A stretch of DNA of 64,000 bases. It comes from Bacteroidaceae bacterium (GTDB lineage Bacteria > Bacteroidota > Bacteroidia > Bacteroidales > Bacteroidaceae). The notes beneath the pieces are model-generated. The model was not told where the DNA came from and searched no databases. It was given only the letters and a program-made list of their open reading frames with translations. The stretch spans positions 1-64,000 of the forward strand of contig CAAGDO010000304.1 in the NCBI GenBank assembly GCA_900768625.1, written 5' to 3'. Below are positions 18,648 through 30,580 of the stretch, piece by piece (within the stretch, counting starts at the first letter, position 1; every line of letters starts with the position of its first letter). The translations under genes were made by a program, and so were the position numbers.

Positions 18648-19730
18648 TTACTCGTGCTCCGGGTGAGCCAATCCGATGAACACCGCGCTCAACATGGTGA
18701 ATACATAAGCTTGGATGAAGGCTACAAGGAGTTCGAGGCAGTTCATGAAGATCATCATTACGAAACTGACAATCGTCAAGGGGGTTCCGATTGCTGCACC
18801 AAATTGGAAAGTGATGAAGATGATGCAGGTCAAGGAGAGAATCATAGCGTGTCCGCCCATGATGTTGGCGAACAGACGGACCATCAAGGCAAACGGCTTG
18901 GTGAAGATACCGAAGAGTTCAATCACCGGCATCATGGGGATTGGCACCTTGAGCCAAGTGGGCACAGGAGGCCAAAGGATTTCCTTCCAATATTCCTTGT
19001 TGCCAAAGAGGTTTACCATCAGCATGGTGCAGAGAGCGAGAAACATCGTGATGTTGATGTTGCCCGTGATGTTTGCACCACCGGGGAAAATGGGAATGAG
19101 TCCGAGAAGGTTGGTGATGAAGATGAAGAAGAACGCCGTGAGCAGATAGGGGGCATAGCGACGGTAGTGCTTTTCACCTACAGAGGGACGGATGAGGTCG
19201 TTGTTGATCGACATGACGAACATCTCGACCAGTCCAACGAATCCCTTCGGTGCCTTGCTCGACGCATCCTTGTGGCGATACCAGCGGGCTGAACCGATGA
19301 AGATGACGCACATGAGTGCCACCACAATCCAAATCTGCGTCACATTTTTTGTGATGCTTAGGTCGATGGGGCGTACGTCAGTGCCATTAGCGCAGTGCTC
19401 ATAGATCTTTCCGTTCTGCTCTTCATTGACATAGAAGCCTTCGTAGGAGCCGTCAGGACTTTCGTGGAAACGGGCCGAACTGAACACATGCCATCCGCTT
19501 GTTTCGCCTTTCACAATCACAGGCAGAGGGATGGAAACGTGGTGGCCGTTCCAAGTGAGGATGTGCCATTCATAGGCATCGCTCATATGGCCCAGCACGA
19601 TTTCCTTCACGTCCGGTTTTCCGCCATTGCTTTCTGAAGCCTCAGCCGAAGTGGGCATGAGGAAGAAAGCCGTGAGCGCGAGGATGAGAAGGAACATCCG
19701 TTTGCGTAAGGGGTTAAATAAGTGATTCAT
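18648..19730 (-). CDS. atpB: ATP synthase a subunit, with an exported N-terminal extension
   Basis: This 360-residue membrane protein forms the Fo ion half-channels. The C-terminal part carries the key Arg in MVRLFANIMGGH and several membrane helices. Before the first conserved helix (about 140-158) there is a cleavable-looking signal (about 12-34, ending SAEASE) and about 100 polar residues predicted to be periplasmic, larger than in E. coli and seen in other Bacteroidetes. The start is set at MNHLFNPL because the upstream AtpI-like gene ends in an ATGA overlap with it. Confidence 0.94.
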   Translation of the reverse strand: MNHLFNPLRKRMFLLILALTAFFLMPTSAEASESNGGKPDVKEIVLGHMSDAYEWHILTWNGHHVSIPLPVIVKGETSGWHVFSSARFHESPDGSYEGFYVNEEQNGKIYEHCANGTDVRPIDLSITKNVTQIWIVVALMCVIFIGSARWYRHKDASSKAPKGFVGLVEMFVMSINNDLIRPSVGEKHYRRYAPYLLTAFFFIFITNLLGLIPIFPGGANITGNINITMFLALCTMLMVNLFGNKEYWKEILWPPVPTWLKVPIPMMPVIELFGIFTKPFALMVRLFANIMGGHAMILSLTCIIFITFQFGAAIGTPLTIVSFVMMIFMNCLELLVAFIQAYVFTMLSAVFIGLAHPEHE

Positions 19731-20146
19731 TGCATTTTTTTGAGTTTTCGCTCGACAGAAGCGTACAATAGGGATGAATTCACCAGAAAAACCACATAGA
19801 GCGCCATAACATTGAGCGCGAAGAGCGCCACATGGCCGTCGGTGGCTGCTACGCCGTAGACTGCTATGCTGCCCAATGCCAACAGCATGCTGAGACATTT
19901 GCTTGTCAGATAGTATGCGATGATCGACTTTCCTCCATTGGAGGCAATTCGGCTGTAGATGCTGAATGAACCAGCTGCAAATGCCACAAAAAGCGTCCCC
20001 ATCAGGGTGATGGGCATGGCTTGGCTTGCTGCGGCAACAGTTCCGGAAATGTGGAACTCAGCCAAATAGAGGAGTGGGCTTACTGCCAACGTAGCTACCA
20101 TCTGAAAAATGAGATGGAGCATGGAGCAACGTTTGATGGTTTTCAT
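19727..20146 (-). CDS. AtpI-like membrane protein of the ATP synthase operon
   Basis: This 139-residue protein has four predicted membrane segments and a basic C-terminus (VERKLKKMQ). Its stop overlaps the atpB start as ATGA. The place between atpC and atpB is where Bacteroidetes carry an unnamed small membrane protein; the position suggests an AtpI-like role in c-ring assembly. Sequence similarity to AtpI is not obvious to me, so the call rests mainly on context and topology. Confidence 0.6.
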   Translation of the reverse strand: MKTIKRCSMLHLIFQMVATLAVSPLLYLAEFHISGTVAAASQAMPITLMGTLFVAFAAGSFSIYSRIASNGGKSIIAYYLTSKCLSMLLALGSIAVYGVAATDGHVALFALNVMALYVVFLVNSSLLYASVERKLKKMQ

Positions 20147-20193
20147 CTGTGGAAGTTTCAGGGTGATGGGGTGAATTGTGTTGTCGGCCGGGC

Positions 20194-20430
20194 TTAGAGG
20201 GTTTCAACGCAAATCGTCACTTCGTTGAGAGCCACCTCAACGAATCCGCCGCTCACTTTCACCCCGAAGGGTTGGCTTCCCTCACATACCACTTCACCCT
20301 CAGTGAGGGTGGAGATGATGGGAGCGTGGCCTTTGAGCACTTCGAAACGGCCCATTTCGCCGGGGAGCTTCACTCCGTCGGCCTCGCCTTCGAAAAGCGT
20401 TTTCTCGGGTGACACAATTGTTACTTTCAT
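20194..20430 (-). CDS. atpC: ATP synthase epsilon subunit
   Basis: This 78-residue protein is the N-terminal beta-sandwich only (VSPEKTLFEGEADGVKLPGEMGRFEVLKGHAPIIS in two blocks). It lacks the C-terminal helical hairpin of the longer epsilon subunits, as is common in this phylum. It follows atpD after 100 bp. Without the helices it cannot give the inhibited up state described for E. coli. Confidence 0.93.
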   Translation of the reverse strand: MKVTIVSPEKTLFEGEADGVKLPGEMGRFEVLKGHAPIISTLTEGEVVCEGSQPFGVKVSGGFVEVALNEVTICVETL

Positions 20431-20532
20431 ATAATGTGTGTGGGTGAGGAGAAAAAATAGAGAGGGTTGGGGGTATGTGACACATTCACGCGCTCCACCT
20501 CCGCTCCCTCGTAGGAGGGGGGAGGAAGGGCG

Positions 20533-22212
<1,680 letters not shown>

Positions 22213-22224
22213 CTGAAATCGTTG

Positions 22225-22233
22225 GCAAAGGTA
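22225..22233 (-). promoter_or_regulatory. -7 element of the atp operon promoter
   Basis: The minus strand reads TACCTTTGC, identical to the element in front of the two tRNA units at 22625 and 24110. It fits TAnnTTTG. The remaining 22234-22486 stretch is AT-rich and I see no gene in it. Confidence 0.65.
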
Positions 22234-22486
22234 ATGTTTTTGCCCAATTAGACGGCCTTTTTGATATGATTTTTTTTATAAATCTGTTTCTTCGCGTTAA
22301 TAATCTGACAATCCGTATAGTTTTGGTGCGAAAACGGATAAATTGCAGCTTTCATGGTGAAAAGTGTGTGTGGAAGTGCATTCTCGAGTGAGATGCGTTT
22401 TGCTGATAAATCCTGATTATTGTTGTGTTTTCGGCTAAAGGAATAAGCGTATCACATGAACCATTTGAGAGGGGATTTGGATATAA

Positions 22487-22519
22487 AAAAGGACACCACA
22501 TAAAATGTGGTGTCCTTTT
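22487..22519 (-). terminator. Terminator of tRNA-Thr
   Basis: A perfect 14-bp stem AAAAGGACACCACA/TGTGGTGTCCTTTT lies right after the 3' end of tRNA-Thr, with a U-run on the minus strand. Confidence 0.9.
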
Positions 22520-22520
22520 G

Positions 22521-22593
22521 AGCCGAAAGCGGGACTCGAACCCGCGACCTATTCATTACGAATGAATTGCTCTACCAACTGAGCTATTTCGGC
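22521..22593 (-). tRNA. tRNA-Thr (CGT)
   Basis: A 73-base cloverleaf begins GCCGAAATAGCTCAG, has anticodon loop TTCGTAA (anticodon CGT, codon ACG), T arm GCGGGTTCGAGTCCCGC and acceptor GCCGAAA/TTTCGGC. CCA is not encoded. Confidence 0.95.
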
Positions 22594-22624
22594 GAACGCT
22601 TGGCGTTGTTTCTTGTTTGCGAGT

Positions 22625-22633
22625 GCAAAGGTA
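22625..22633 (-). promoter_or_regulatory. -7 element of the tRNA-Thr promoter
   Basis: The minus strand reads TACCTTTGCACTCGC, 32 bp before the tRNA. The same 15 bases stand before tRNA-Asp at 24104-24118. Confidence 0.7.
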
Positions 22634-22738
22634 GAACCTTTTTTCGGAATCACCAAATGTTTTGCGGATTTTTTAGTGATAAATGTGAAAAAAACGTGGA
22701 TTCTTTGGTTTGTGGGCCTCTGTTAGGGGATGTGGTTG

Positions 22739-23320
22739 TCAGGGAATATGGATCATCTTGTGTGTTTGGAGGGATAAACGCCATTTGGGGTGCTTTAGGC
22801 AATAAGCGATTGTTTCCTGCAAGTTGCGGTTGTTGATTTCCGTGTTGCCTGTGTCGCAAGGTTGGAGAAAATGGTGCTTGGCGCTAATTTGGGGATAGGT
22901 GTGTGGTGGTTGGCCGTTGTAAACAATCTTGATCTCGTCGACCTTTGTGAGGATGGGTTTCGAGGAAGAAGTGTTGAGGTAGGCGTCTTTGGGTGACAGG
23001 GTGATCCAGTCGGTATTGGAGGGTAGGGGGTGTGTTCCGTTGGTTTCTACGGCTACGAATTTTCCGACATGGTGGAGTTTTTCAATCAAGCTACCGGTGA
23101 GCTGCAGTGATGGTTCTCCTCCTGTGATGACTACATGGCAGGCAGGAAAGGAATCTGCCTTCTCTGCAATTTGTTCTTCGCTCATCTCGCAGAATGGTTC
23201 ATGGCTGGTGTCGCAGAAAGGGCATCGTAGGTTGCAGCCTGAGAGGCGGATGAAGATGGAGGGGGTTCCGGTGAAGAATCCTTCTCCTTGTAGTGAATAA
23301 AAAATTTCGTTGACCCTCAT
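22739..23320 (-). CDS. queE: 7-carboxy-7-deazaguanine synthase
   Basis: QueE is a radical SAM enzyme that turns 6-carboxytetrahydropterin into 7-carboxy-7-deazaguanine on the queuosine path. The sequence has the start MRVNEIFYSLQGEGFFTG, the cluster motif CNLRCPFC (C30, C34, C37) and GGEPSLQ. At 193 residues it is on the short side but complete, ending LSLQTHKMIHIP. It follows queD by 29 bp, the two forming one transcription unit. Confidence 0.95.
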   Translation of the reverse strand: MRVNEIFYSLQGEGFFTGTPSIFIRLSGCNLRCPFCDTSHEPFCEMSEEQIAEKADSFPACHVVITGGEPSLQLTGSLIEKLHHVGKFVAVETNGTHPLPSNTDWITLSPKDAYLNTSSSKPILTKVDEIKIVYNGQPPHTYPQISAKHHFLQPCDTGNTEINNRNLQETIAYCLKHPKWRLSLQTHKMIHIP

Positions 23321-23349
23321 AACTTGATTGGTTTGTGTCGTTGGGAGGC

Positions 23350-23703
23350 TTAGAATGGTGCGTTCTCGAAGCCGGGTTTTACATAAGCTGCAATGTTTCC
23401 TTCTGATTCCTGGAAAGTCACCTTATAGCAGTGGGGAATCTGTTGTGCAATCCAATGGGCAATGTTTTCGGCTGTTGGATTGAAATCCAGAAAGTCGTTG
23501 AGGTAACGGTGGTCGAGCTTTTGCGTGATTTGTTGTTTGACATGGGTGAAGTCAATGACCATGCCGTTGGCGTCGAGTTCTTCTGAGCAGCAGTATATGG
23601 TGATGATACCATTGTGGCCGTGGAGGTTCTGGCATTTGCTCTCGTAGTTGAGGTGTAGCTGGTGGGCGAAGGCAACTTCTATGCGTTTGGATATGTAATA
23701 CAT
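23350..23703 (-). CDS. queD: 6-carboxytetrahydropterin synthase
   Basis: QueD makes 6-carboxytetrahydropterin from dihydroneopterin triphosphate. This 117-residue protein has the zinc and catalytic residues in CQNLHGHNG (C24, H28, H30) and an upstream His in FAHQL, then MVIDFTHVK and the DHRYLND/NPTAENIA stretch. The start at MYYISKRIEVAF is the family start; the frame stays open upstream through a tRNA-Cys gene, which cannot be coding. It lies about 30 bp beyond the tRNA terminator. Confidence 0.95.
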   Translation of the reverse strand: MYYISKRIEVAFAHQLHLNYESKCQNLHGHNGIITIYCCSEELDANGMVIDFTHVKQQITQKLDHRYLNDFLDFNPTAENIAHWIAQQIPHCYKVTFQESEGNIAAYVKPGFENAPF

Positions 23704-23732
23704 GAGTGTAGGAGTGCTGATGGGTTTGCAAT

Positions 23733-23768
23733 AAAAAAGAAGCAACGCTTCTGTTTGCATTGCTTCTT
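23733..23768 (-). terminator. Terminator of the tRNA-Asp/Cys/Cys unit
   Basis: On the minus strand AAGAAGCAATGC pairs with GCGTTGCTTCTT around an 8-base loop, followed by TTTTTTAT. It is between tRNA-Cys and queD, so queD-queE need read-through or a promoter inside this short gap. Confidence 0.8.
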
Positions 23769-23788
23769 GATTGACTGTTTGATGTTGG

Positions 23789-23859
23789 AGGTACCCAGCA
23801 GATTCGAACTGCTGTACACGGTTTTGCAGACCGCTACCTAGCCACTCGGTCAGGGTACC
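23789..23859 (-). tRNA. tRNA-Cys (GCA), second copy in the unit
   Basis: A 71-base cloverleaf runs from GGTACCCTGACCGAG to discriminator T, with anticodon loop CTGCAAA (GCA). U73 fits a Cys tRNA. It is identical to the copy at 23896-23966. Confidence 0.95.
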
Positions 23860-23895
23860 ATGTTTTGCTCTTTTGAGCTTTATTGCTTGCATTTG

Positions 23896-23966
23896 AGGTA
23901 CCCAGCAGATTCGAACTGCTGTACACGGTTTTGCAGACCGCTACCTAGCCACTCGGTCAGGGTACC
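23896..23966 (-). tRNA. tRNA-Cys (GCA), first copy in the unit
   Basis: This is a 71-base gene identical to the downstream copy, with 36 bases between them. Both keep GGTACCC/GGGTACC acceptor stems and anticodon GCA. Confidence 0.95.
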
Positions 23967-23986
23967 AATTTTTGTTCTATAATCAG

Positions 23987-24060
23987 CGGTGCGTACGGGA
24001 CTCGAACCCGTGACCCCATGCGTGACAGGCATGTATTCTAACCAGCTGAACTAACGCACC
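23987..24060 (-). tRNA. tRNA-Asp (GTC)
   Basis: A 74-base cloverleaf starts GGTGCGTTAGTTCAGC, with anticodon stem CATGC/GCATG and loop CTGTCAC (GTC). The discriminator is G. G34 of this anticodon is a queuosine site. Confidence 0.95.
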
Positions 24061-24109
24061 ATTGAGCGATTTGCATTGTTTCAAAATGCTCTGTTGCTCA
24101 TTTGCGAGT

Positions 24110-24118
24110 GCAAAGGTA
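24110..24118 (-). promoter_or_regulatory. -7 element of the tRNA-Asp/Cys/Cys promoter
   Basis: The minus strand reads TACCTTTGC followed by ACTCGC, the same as before tRNA-Thr. It lies 50 bp before tRNA-Asp. Confidence 0.7.
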
Positions 24119-24159
24119 CGACTTTTTGTTGAATGCGCAAATTTTTTGTATGAAAATTT

Positions 24160-24678
24160 TCATAAGATTTTTTGCAACAGTCTCACTGTTTCGTATCCCT
24201 TGTCATGATAATGCCATTCGGGAAGGTCTGCAATATGTTGATAACCAGCGTTTATGAAGGTTTTGATGGCGTGTTCGTTCCGTTTCGATATGAGGGCATA
24301 AAGTTGGTGGAGGCGTAGCCGTTCTTGTGCGATACGAGCCACAAGATGGAGCGCACGTGTGCCGTATCCGTGTTCGCGTTCGTTGTGGAGAAGAGCGATT
24401 CCGACTTCAGCCTTGGCATTGATAAAGTCTATATCTGTGAGATCAATCATGCCTATTGTGCGTGACGTTCCTTTTTCGCCTATTTCGATGGCCATACGTA
24501 GTTCCTGTATTTCGGATACGGGGCGCATCGATGAAAGATATTTCCGAAGCACATGTCGGGAGTATGGGGCGTCTGAGGAGGATGTGTCCCAAAGTGTGGG
24601 GTCATTCTCAATAGCGTAGACGAGTTCGAGGTCTTCTGGCTCAATGGGGCGGATGCGTACGGGAGGAATGGCTGTCAT
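24160..24678 (-). CDS. GNAT family N-acetyltransferase
   Basis: This 172-residue protein matches the acetyltransf_3 (RimJ/RimL-like) pattern: VRIRPIEPEDLELVYAIENDP at the start, then GMIDLTDIDFINAKAEVGIALL, the acetyl-CoA loop around EREHGYGTRAL, and KRNEHAIKTFINAGYQHIA. The substrate is not evident. The start is set at MTAIPPVRIRP, as the 18 upstream codons are polar and atypical. It follows the GT2 gene by 25 bp and is probably co-transcribed. Confidence 0.88.
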   Translation of the reverse strand: MTAIPPVRIRPIEPEDLELVYAIENDPTLWDTSSSDAPYSRHVLRKYLSSMRPVSEIQELRMAIEIGEKGTSRTIGMIDLTDIDFINAKAEVGIALLHNEREHGYGTRALHLVARIAQERLRLHQLYALISKRNEHAIKTFINAGYQHIADLPEWHYHDKGYETVRLLQKIL

Positions 24679-24703
24679 GAATGGATGGTTGTGTGGTGAA
24701 GGC

Positions 24704-25918
24704 TCAATCGTTGAGTGTGTAGACCTTGTCACCGGTGAGAAGGAGTCCTTGTTCGGGCCAGTAGGTGCCTATGTGGTTGCGGCAGGGGTTGTTGTTTTCA
24801 AAGAGGTCAAGAATACGCCCAATGGGGAAGCCTTGTGTGTCGTAGACCACTTGCACGTATTTGGCTGAGGATTTGGTCGTTGTTTCAGCGTGACCCTGGG
24901 GAAGGGACTTGACGTCGGCTTCAATGCAGTCAATGTCGAGTCCATAGGCTTCAGCAATCTGACGGATGTCGGATGTGGAATGACCGATGTAGAGCATACG
25001 TTGGGCTTTGTGGAAACTTCTTGGATAGAGGAATTTCCGCAAGAGACGGCATTGCTGGCCGACGAGCGAAACCAATGCGCTCATGATGATGGCAGCCTTG
25101 ATGGGGATCGAGAAGGTGAGAGAATAGTGCTGATAGTGCTTGCGGAAGAAGATGAGCATAGCCTCGTAGAACACGTGCACATAGTTGAAGGAGTTCTTGT
25201 GGGTGCTCTCTCCTTTGTAGTGGAGAATCGGGGTCGGGATGTAGTAGTTTTGCAGACCATTCTTCAGAAGGCGGAAAGAGAGGTCAATGTCTTCTCCGTA
25301 CATGAAGAATTCTTCATCGAAAGAGCCGGTTTTGCGAAGGGATTCAGTGGGGATGAGCATGAAGGCACCTGAAACAATATCTATAGGGGCTTTGATGTCT
25401 TTGCTGAAGCTTTGCATGTAGTATCGTCCGAACACGCGACTGTGGGGGAATAGACGCAGCAGGCCACTCATCTTGCAGAAAGCTGCCCATGGGGAGGGTA
25501 CGCCTCGTCGTGATTCGGGGGCAAATTGTCCGTTGGTGTGTAGCATCTTGACTCCGATTCCTCCGAACTTCTCATGCTGACGGGCTTCTGTCAGTACGTC
25601 TGCCAGAGTGTGTTCCGTCAGGAGGGTATCAGGGTTAAGGAAAAGAATGTATTTTCCCGTTGCCATGCGCACGGCTTGATTGTTGGCTCGTCCGAAGCCA
25701 ACATTGCGTTTGTTGGCAATGATTCGCACGTTGGGGGTGCGCGTGGGGTTGAATTGCTGGCGGAGGTAACTGACAGTGCCGTCTTTCGAGAAGTTGTCGA
25801 CCACGAAGATTTCGATGCTACTGATGTCAATGCCTTGTGAACGGAAGATGGAGTGAAGGCATTGTTCAATGTAGTACTTTACGTTGTAGCTGACAATGAT
25901 GATTGATATTTCCTTCAT
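24704..25918 (-). CDS. GT2 family glycosyltransferase
   Basis: This 404-residue protein has an N-terminal GT-A domain: ISIIIVSYNVKYYIEQCL, VVDNFSKDGTV, YILFLNPDTLL with the metal-binding Asp, and EEFFMYGEDIDLSFRLLK. A hydrophobic stretch near 275-295 (AAIIMSALVSLVG) may contact the membrane. About 100 residues follow without a motif I know. It resembles rhamnosyl- or other sugar transferases of surface glycan synthesis, but there is no glycan cluster around it, so donor and acceptor are unknown. Confidence 0.88.
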   Translation of the reverse strand: MKEISIIIVSYNVKYYIEQCLHSIFRSQGIDISSIEIFVVDNFSKDGTVSYLRQQFNPTRTPNVRIIANKRNVGFGRANNQAVRMATGKYILFLNPDTLLTEHTLADVLTEARQHEKFGGIGVKMLHTNGQFAPESRRGVPSPWAAFCKMSGLLRLFPHSRVFGRYYMQSFSKDIKAPIDIVSGAFMLIPTESLRKTGSFDEEFFMYGEDIDLSFRLLKNGLQNYYIPTPILHYKGESTHKNSFNYVHVFYEAMLIFFRKHYQHYSLTFSIPIKAAIIMSALVSLVGQQCRLLRKFLYPRSFHKAQRMLYIGHSTSDIRQIAEAYGLDIDCIEADVKSLPQGHAETTTKSSAKYVQVVYDTQGFPIGRILDLFENNNPCRNHIGTYWPEQGLLLTGDKVYTLND

Positions 25919-26133
25919 GTGTTACGGGGAAAGTGGAGAATGGGGGTGGTGGAAAATACCATGTCTTGTGGATGTGGTATGGAGTTCGGATTCCACCATG
26001 ATATAATGAGATGTATGCATCCTTTGCGGGGCAAAGGCACTTGATGGGGTGTTGAGGTTGTGTCTTGGAACTGCAGGAAGGCGGTTTCGTCACCTGACAG
26101 ACAGGGCCTTACTATAAAAACGAGTCTTGGAGT

Positions 26134-26538
26134 TTAAGCTTCTCCGTCTTTTGGCCAACAGAAGACAAATCCTACGATTGCAATGAGCATGCAGTAGAGA
26201 GGTGTGGTGTGAAGGGTTGCGTAGTAAGTCGCCAAATTGAAGAGGATCGCCACGGACATGATTGTTGTGCGGATGTTATTCCATCTGCAGAGCTGTTTTT
26301 TGCTTTCGTCAGTTTGGATTTGCTTCTTGACTCCAGGAAAGGTGAAGAGGCGCAGGGATATCCATGTGCCTCCTATGCCCATCAAGATGCAGGTAAGCGT
26401 GATGGCGTACATGCTTTCCGCTGTGGGAGTGATATATTGCGTGGGGAGGATTTCTGCTTCGGAAAGTCCTGCAAGCATGAGAAATATGGCCCATGCTCCG
26501 AGATAGAATGCCCGGGCGTGGAAGAGCTGATTTTTCAT
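26134..26538 (-). CDS. Small membrane protein, function unknown
   Basis: This 134-residue protein has four predicted membrane helices (about 12-28, 42-62, 90-106, 112-128) and basic cytoplasmic links (VKKQIQTDESKKQLCRWNNIR). It lies between recR and the GT2 gene on the same strand. I do not recognise the family. The 215-bp gap to the GT2 gene shows only a weak inverted repeat (ATACCA/TGGTAT). Confidence 0.6.
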   Translation of the reverse strand: MKNQLFHARAFYLGAWAIFLMLAGLSEAEILPTQYITPTAESMYAITLTCILMGIGGTWISLRLFTFPGVKKQIQTDESKKQLCRWNNIRTTIMSVAILFNLATYYATLHTTPLYCMLIAIVGFVFCWPKDGEA

Positions 26539-26634
26539 TTGAGTGAGCGTTGTTGGTTATTCCTATGAACGGAAAAGCGCGGGTTTTATTGTGATGACAA
26601 GGTGGGGTGTGTGGACCTGTGATTTGTGTCCATT

Positions 26635-27249
26635 CTAATTCTTGAGTGGTGTACGTCCGATGAGAGATTGTCCCAATGTGACTTCGTCAGTGTATTCCAG
26701 GTCATCGCCAACGCTTACGCCTCGGGCGAGTACGGAGATCTTCACGCCAGAGTCTGCCAGTTTTCGCGAGATATAGAAGTTGGTCGTATCGCCCTCCATG
26801 GTGGGGTTGAGTGCAAGGATGATTTCTTTTACTTCTCCCTGTGCGACCCTTTCGAACAGTGAGTCGAGTTCAATATCGCTGGGGCCGACTCCGTCCATTG
26901 GGGAAATGACACCACCCAACACGTGATAGAGACCTTGGAACTGACCCGTGTTTTCAATCGACATGACGCTATGGATGTTTTCAACCACGCAGATGACGGA
27001 TTTGTCGCGGTGGGGATTGGAGCAGATGTCGCAAGTCTCTGTGTCTGAAATGTTGTGACAGACGCAGCAATGCTTCACGTCATCGCGTAGACGGATGAGG
27101 CTTTGGCTGAATCCGTGGACGGTTTCGCTTTTTTGGTTGAGCAGGTAGAGTGCGAAGCGGAGTGCTGTTTTCCTTCCCACTCCTGGCAGACGGGTGAGTT
27201 CCTGAACGGCTTGTTCGAGGAGTTTCGAGGGGTATTGTTCGTAAGTCAT
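26635..27249 (-). CDS. recR: Recombination protein RecR
   Basis: RecR acts with RecO (and RecF) to load RecA at gaps. This 204-residue protein has the helix-hairpin-helix [19 protein letters not shown], a four-Cys zinc site ([17 protein letters not shown]-x2-C and C-x2-C) and a Toprim domain with [17 protein letters not shown] and [12 protein letters not shown]. The start is normal. It lies downstream of trmD. Confidence 0.97.
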   Translation of the reverse strand: MTYEQYPSKLLEQAVQELTRLPGVGRKTALRFALYLLNQKSETVHGFSQSLIRLRDDVKHCCVCHNISDTETCDICSNPHRDKSVICVVENIHSVMSIENTGQFQGLYHVLGGVISPMDGVGPSDIELDSLFERVAQGEVKEIILALNPTMEGDTTNFYISRKLADSGVKISVLARGVSVGDDLEYTDEVTLGQSLIGRTPLKN

Positions 27250-27290
27250 CAGCTGGCAGAGGTTGGACGGTATAAATGATGGTTACACAC

Positions 27291-27336
27291 CTTTTGCGTA
27301 CTCCGGTGACCGCAGGGTCACTGGAGCACGCAAAAG
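27291..27336. other. Inverted repeat between trmD and recR
   Basis: CTTTTGCGT-a-CTCCGGTGACC pairs with GGGTCACTGGAG-c-ACGCAAAAG around GCA, about 20 paired bases. There is no U-run on either side, so it may be a processing or stability hairpin rather than a terminator. Confidence 0.65.
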
Positions 27337-27365
27337 AAGTTGTGGGGAATAAATGGTCGGTTTTT

Positions 27366-28043
27366 TTATTTTTCAAGGAGGTCGGGACGCAAACGCTTTG
27401 TGCGCTCAAGGCTTTGCTGAAGCTCCCATTCCTTGATTTTCGCCTCATGACCTGAAAGCAAGATGTCGGGCACTTTCCAGCCTTTGTAGTCTGCTGGACG
27501 GGAATAGACGGGTGCAGCGAGGAGATTGTCTTGGAATGAGTCACTCAGGGCGCTCTGTTCATCGCTGAGCACGCCTGGTACAAGGCGTACGATGGCATCA
27601 CTCATCACAGCTGATGCAAGTTCACCACCTGTCAGCACATAGTCGCCGATGCTCACTTCCTTTGTGATGAGGTGTTCGCGGATGCGATAGTCGATGCCTT
27701 TGTAGTGGCCACAAAGGATGATGATGTTCTTTTTGAGCGAAAGCTCATTGGCCATCGGTTGGTCAAACTGTTCGCCATCAGGGGTCGTGAAGATGATTTC
27801 GTCGTAGTCACGTTCGGCCTTGAGGGCACTGATGCAAGCGTCAATGGGCTGACATTGCATGACCATGCCGGCAAAGCCCCCGAAAGGGTAGTCGTCGACC
27901 CTGCGGTGTTTGTCAGTGGTGTAGTCGCGGAGGTTATGGACATGAATTTCCACAAGTCCTTTCTTCTGGGCTCTGGCAAGGATAGAGGTGTTGACAAAGC
28001 CGTCAAGCATTTCAGGCAACACCGTTATAATGTCTATACGCAT
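27366..28043 (-). CDS. trmD: tRNA (guanine-N1)-methyltransferase
   Basis: TrmD methylates G37 of tRNAs that have G at position 36. This 225-residue SPOUT enzyme shows [30 protein letters not shown], the trefoil-knot segments [12 protein letters not shown] and [17 protein letters not shown], and a C-terminal helical domain. It is divergent from ligA. Confidence 0.97.
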   Translation of the reverse strand: MRIDIITVLPEMLDGFVNTSILARAQKKGLVEIHVHNLRDYTTDKHRRVDDYPFGGFAGMVMQCQPIDACISALKAERDYDEIIFTTPDGEQFDQPMANELSLKKNIIILCGHYKGIDYRIREHLITKEVSIGDYVLTGGELASAVMSDAIVRLVPGVLSDEQSALSDSFQDNLLAAPVYSRPADYKGWKVPDILLSGHEAKIKEWELQQSLERTKRLRPDLLEK

Positions 28044-28232
28044 ATAGGGTTGAATGTATACGTTGATGAGGTTAATCTGCAGCTTCTTTCGCTTGCTGTG
28101 TGAAGGGCGTCTCGTTGGACGAGTTGCGGAGAGTTGCTATTTTGAAGGGCAAATTTACGAATATCTTGGCTGAATTTGCTATTTTTGCGTAGAAATTACG
28201 CTTCGTTGTGGTGTTTGGCGTGCAACGGATGA

Positions 28233-30326
<2,094 letters not shown>

Positions 30327-30391
30327 GAAGGATACCCCTTGCGGTGGCATGCTCGACAGAATAGATTCTTTTTGTTCAGAGTCATGCTCAG

Positions 30392-30523
30392 AAAAAACGC
30401 CTTCCGCAACATTGCTGCGACGAAGAGGCTCAGATGGAATAGTGTCCAAAACTCAATTCCAGTGTGCATCTTGCATGCCTTCATGTCAGAGTCGCAGTAT
30501 GTAAACAGCGGAAGGCGTTTTTT
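30392..30523. other. Long-range inverted repeat after ligA
   Basis: AAAAAACGCCTTCCGC (30392-30407) is the exact complement of 30508-30523. Nested stems (GCTGCGAC/GTCGCAG and TGGAAT/ATTCCA) let the whole 132 bases fold. The end is T-rich on both strands, so it can act as the ligA terminator, but it is far larger than needed for that. Confidence 0.65.
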
Positions 30524-30580
30524 GAACATTTCTTTGGGATGAAATAGAGATATGACTTGGTATAAGCCAACGTGTACCAC

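Noticed and set aside
23704..23892. N-terminal extension of queD by 63 codons.
   Set aside because: It runs through a tRNA-Cys gene and a terminator; the family start is at 23703.
22594..24160. tRNA cluster as an integration site of a mobile element.
   Set aside because: No integrase, no partial tRNA repeat and no foreign gene content next to the tRNAs.
24704..25918. GT2 gene as part of a capsule or O-antigen cluster.
   Set aside because: Neighbours are recR, trmD, GNAT and tRNAs; no other glycan gene is adjacent.
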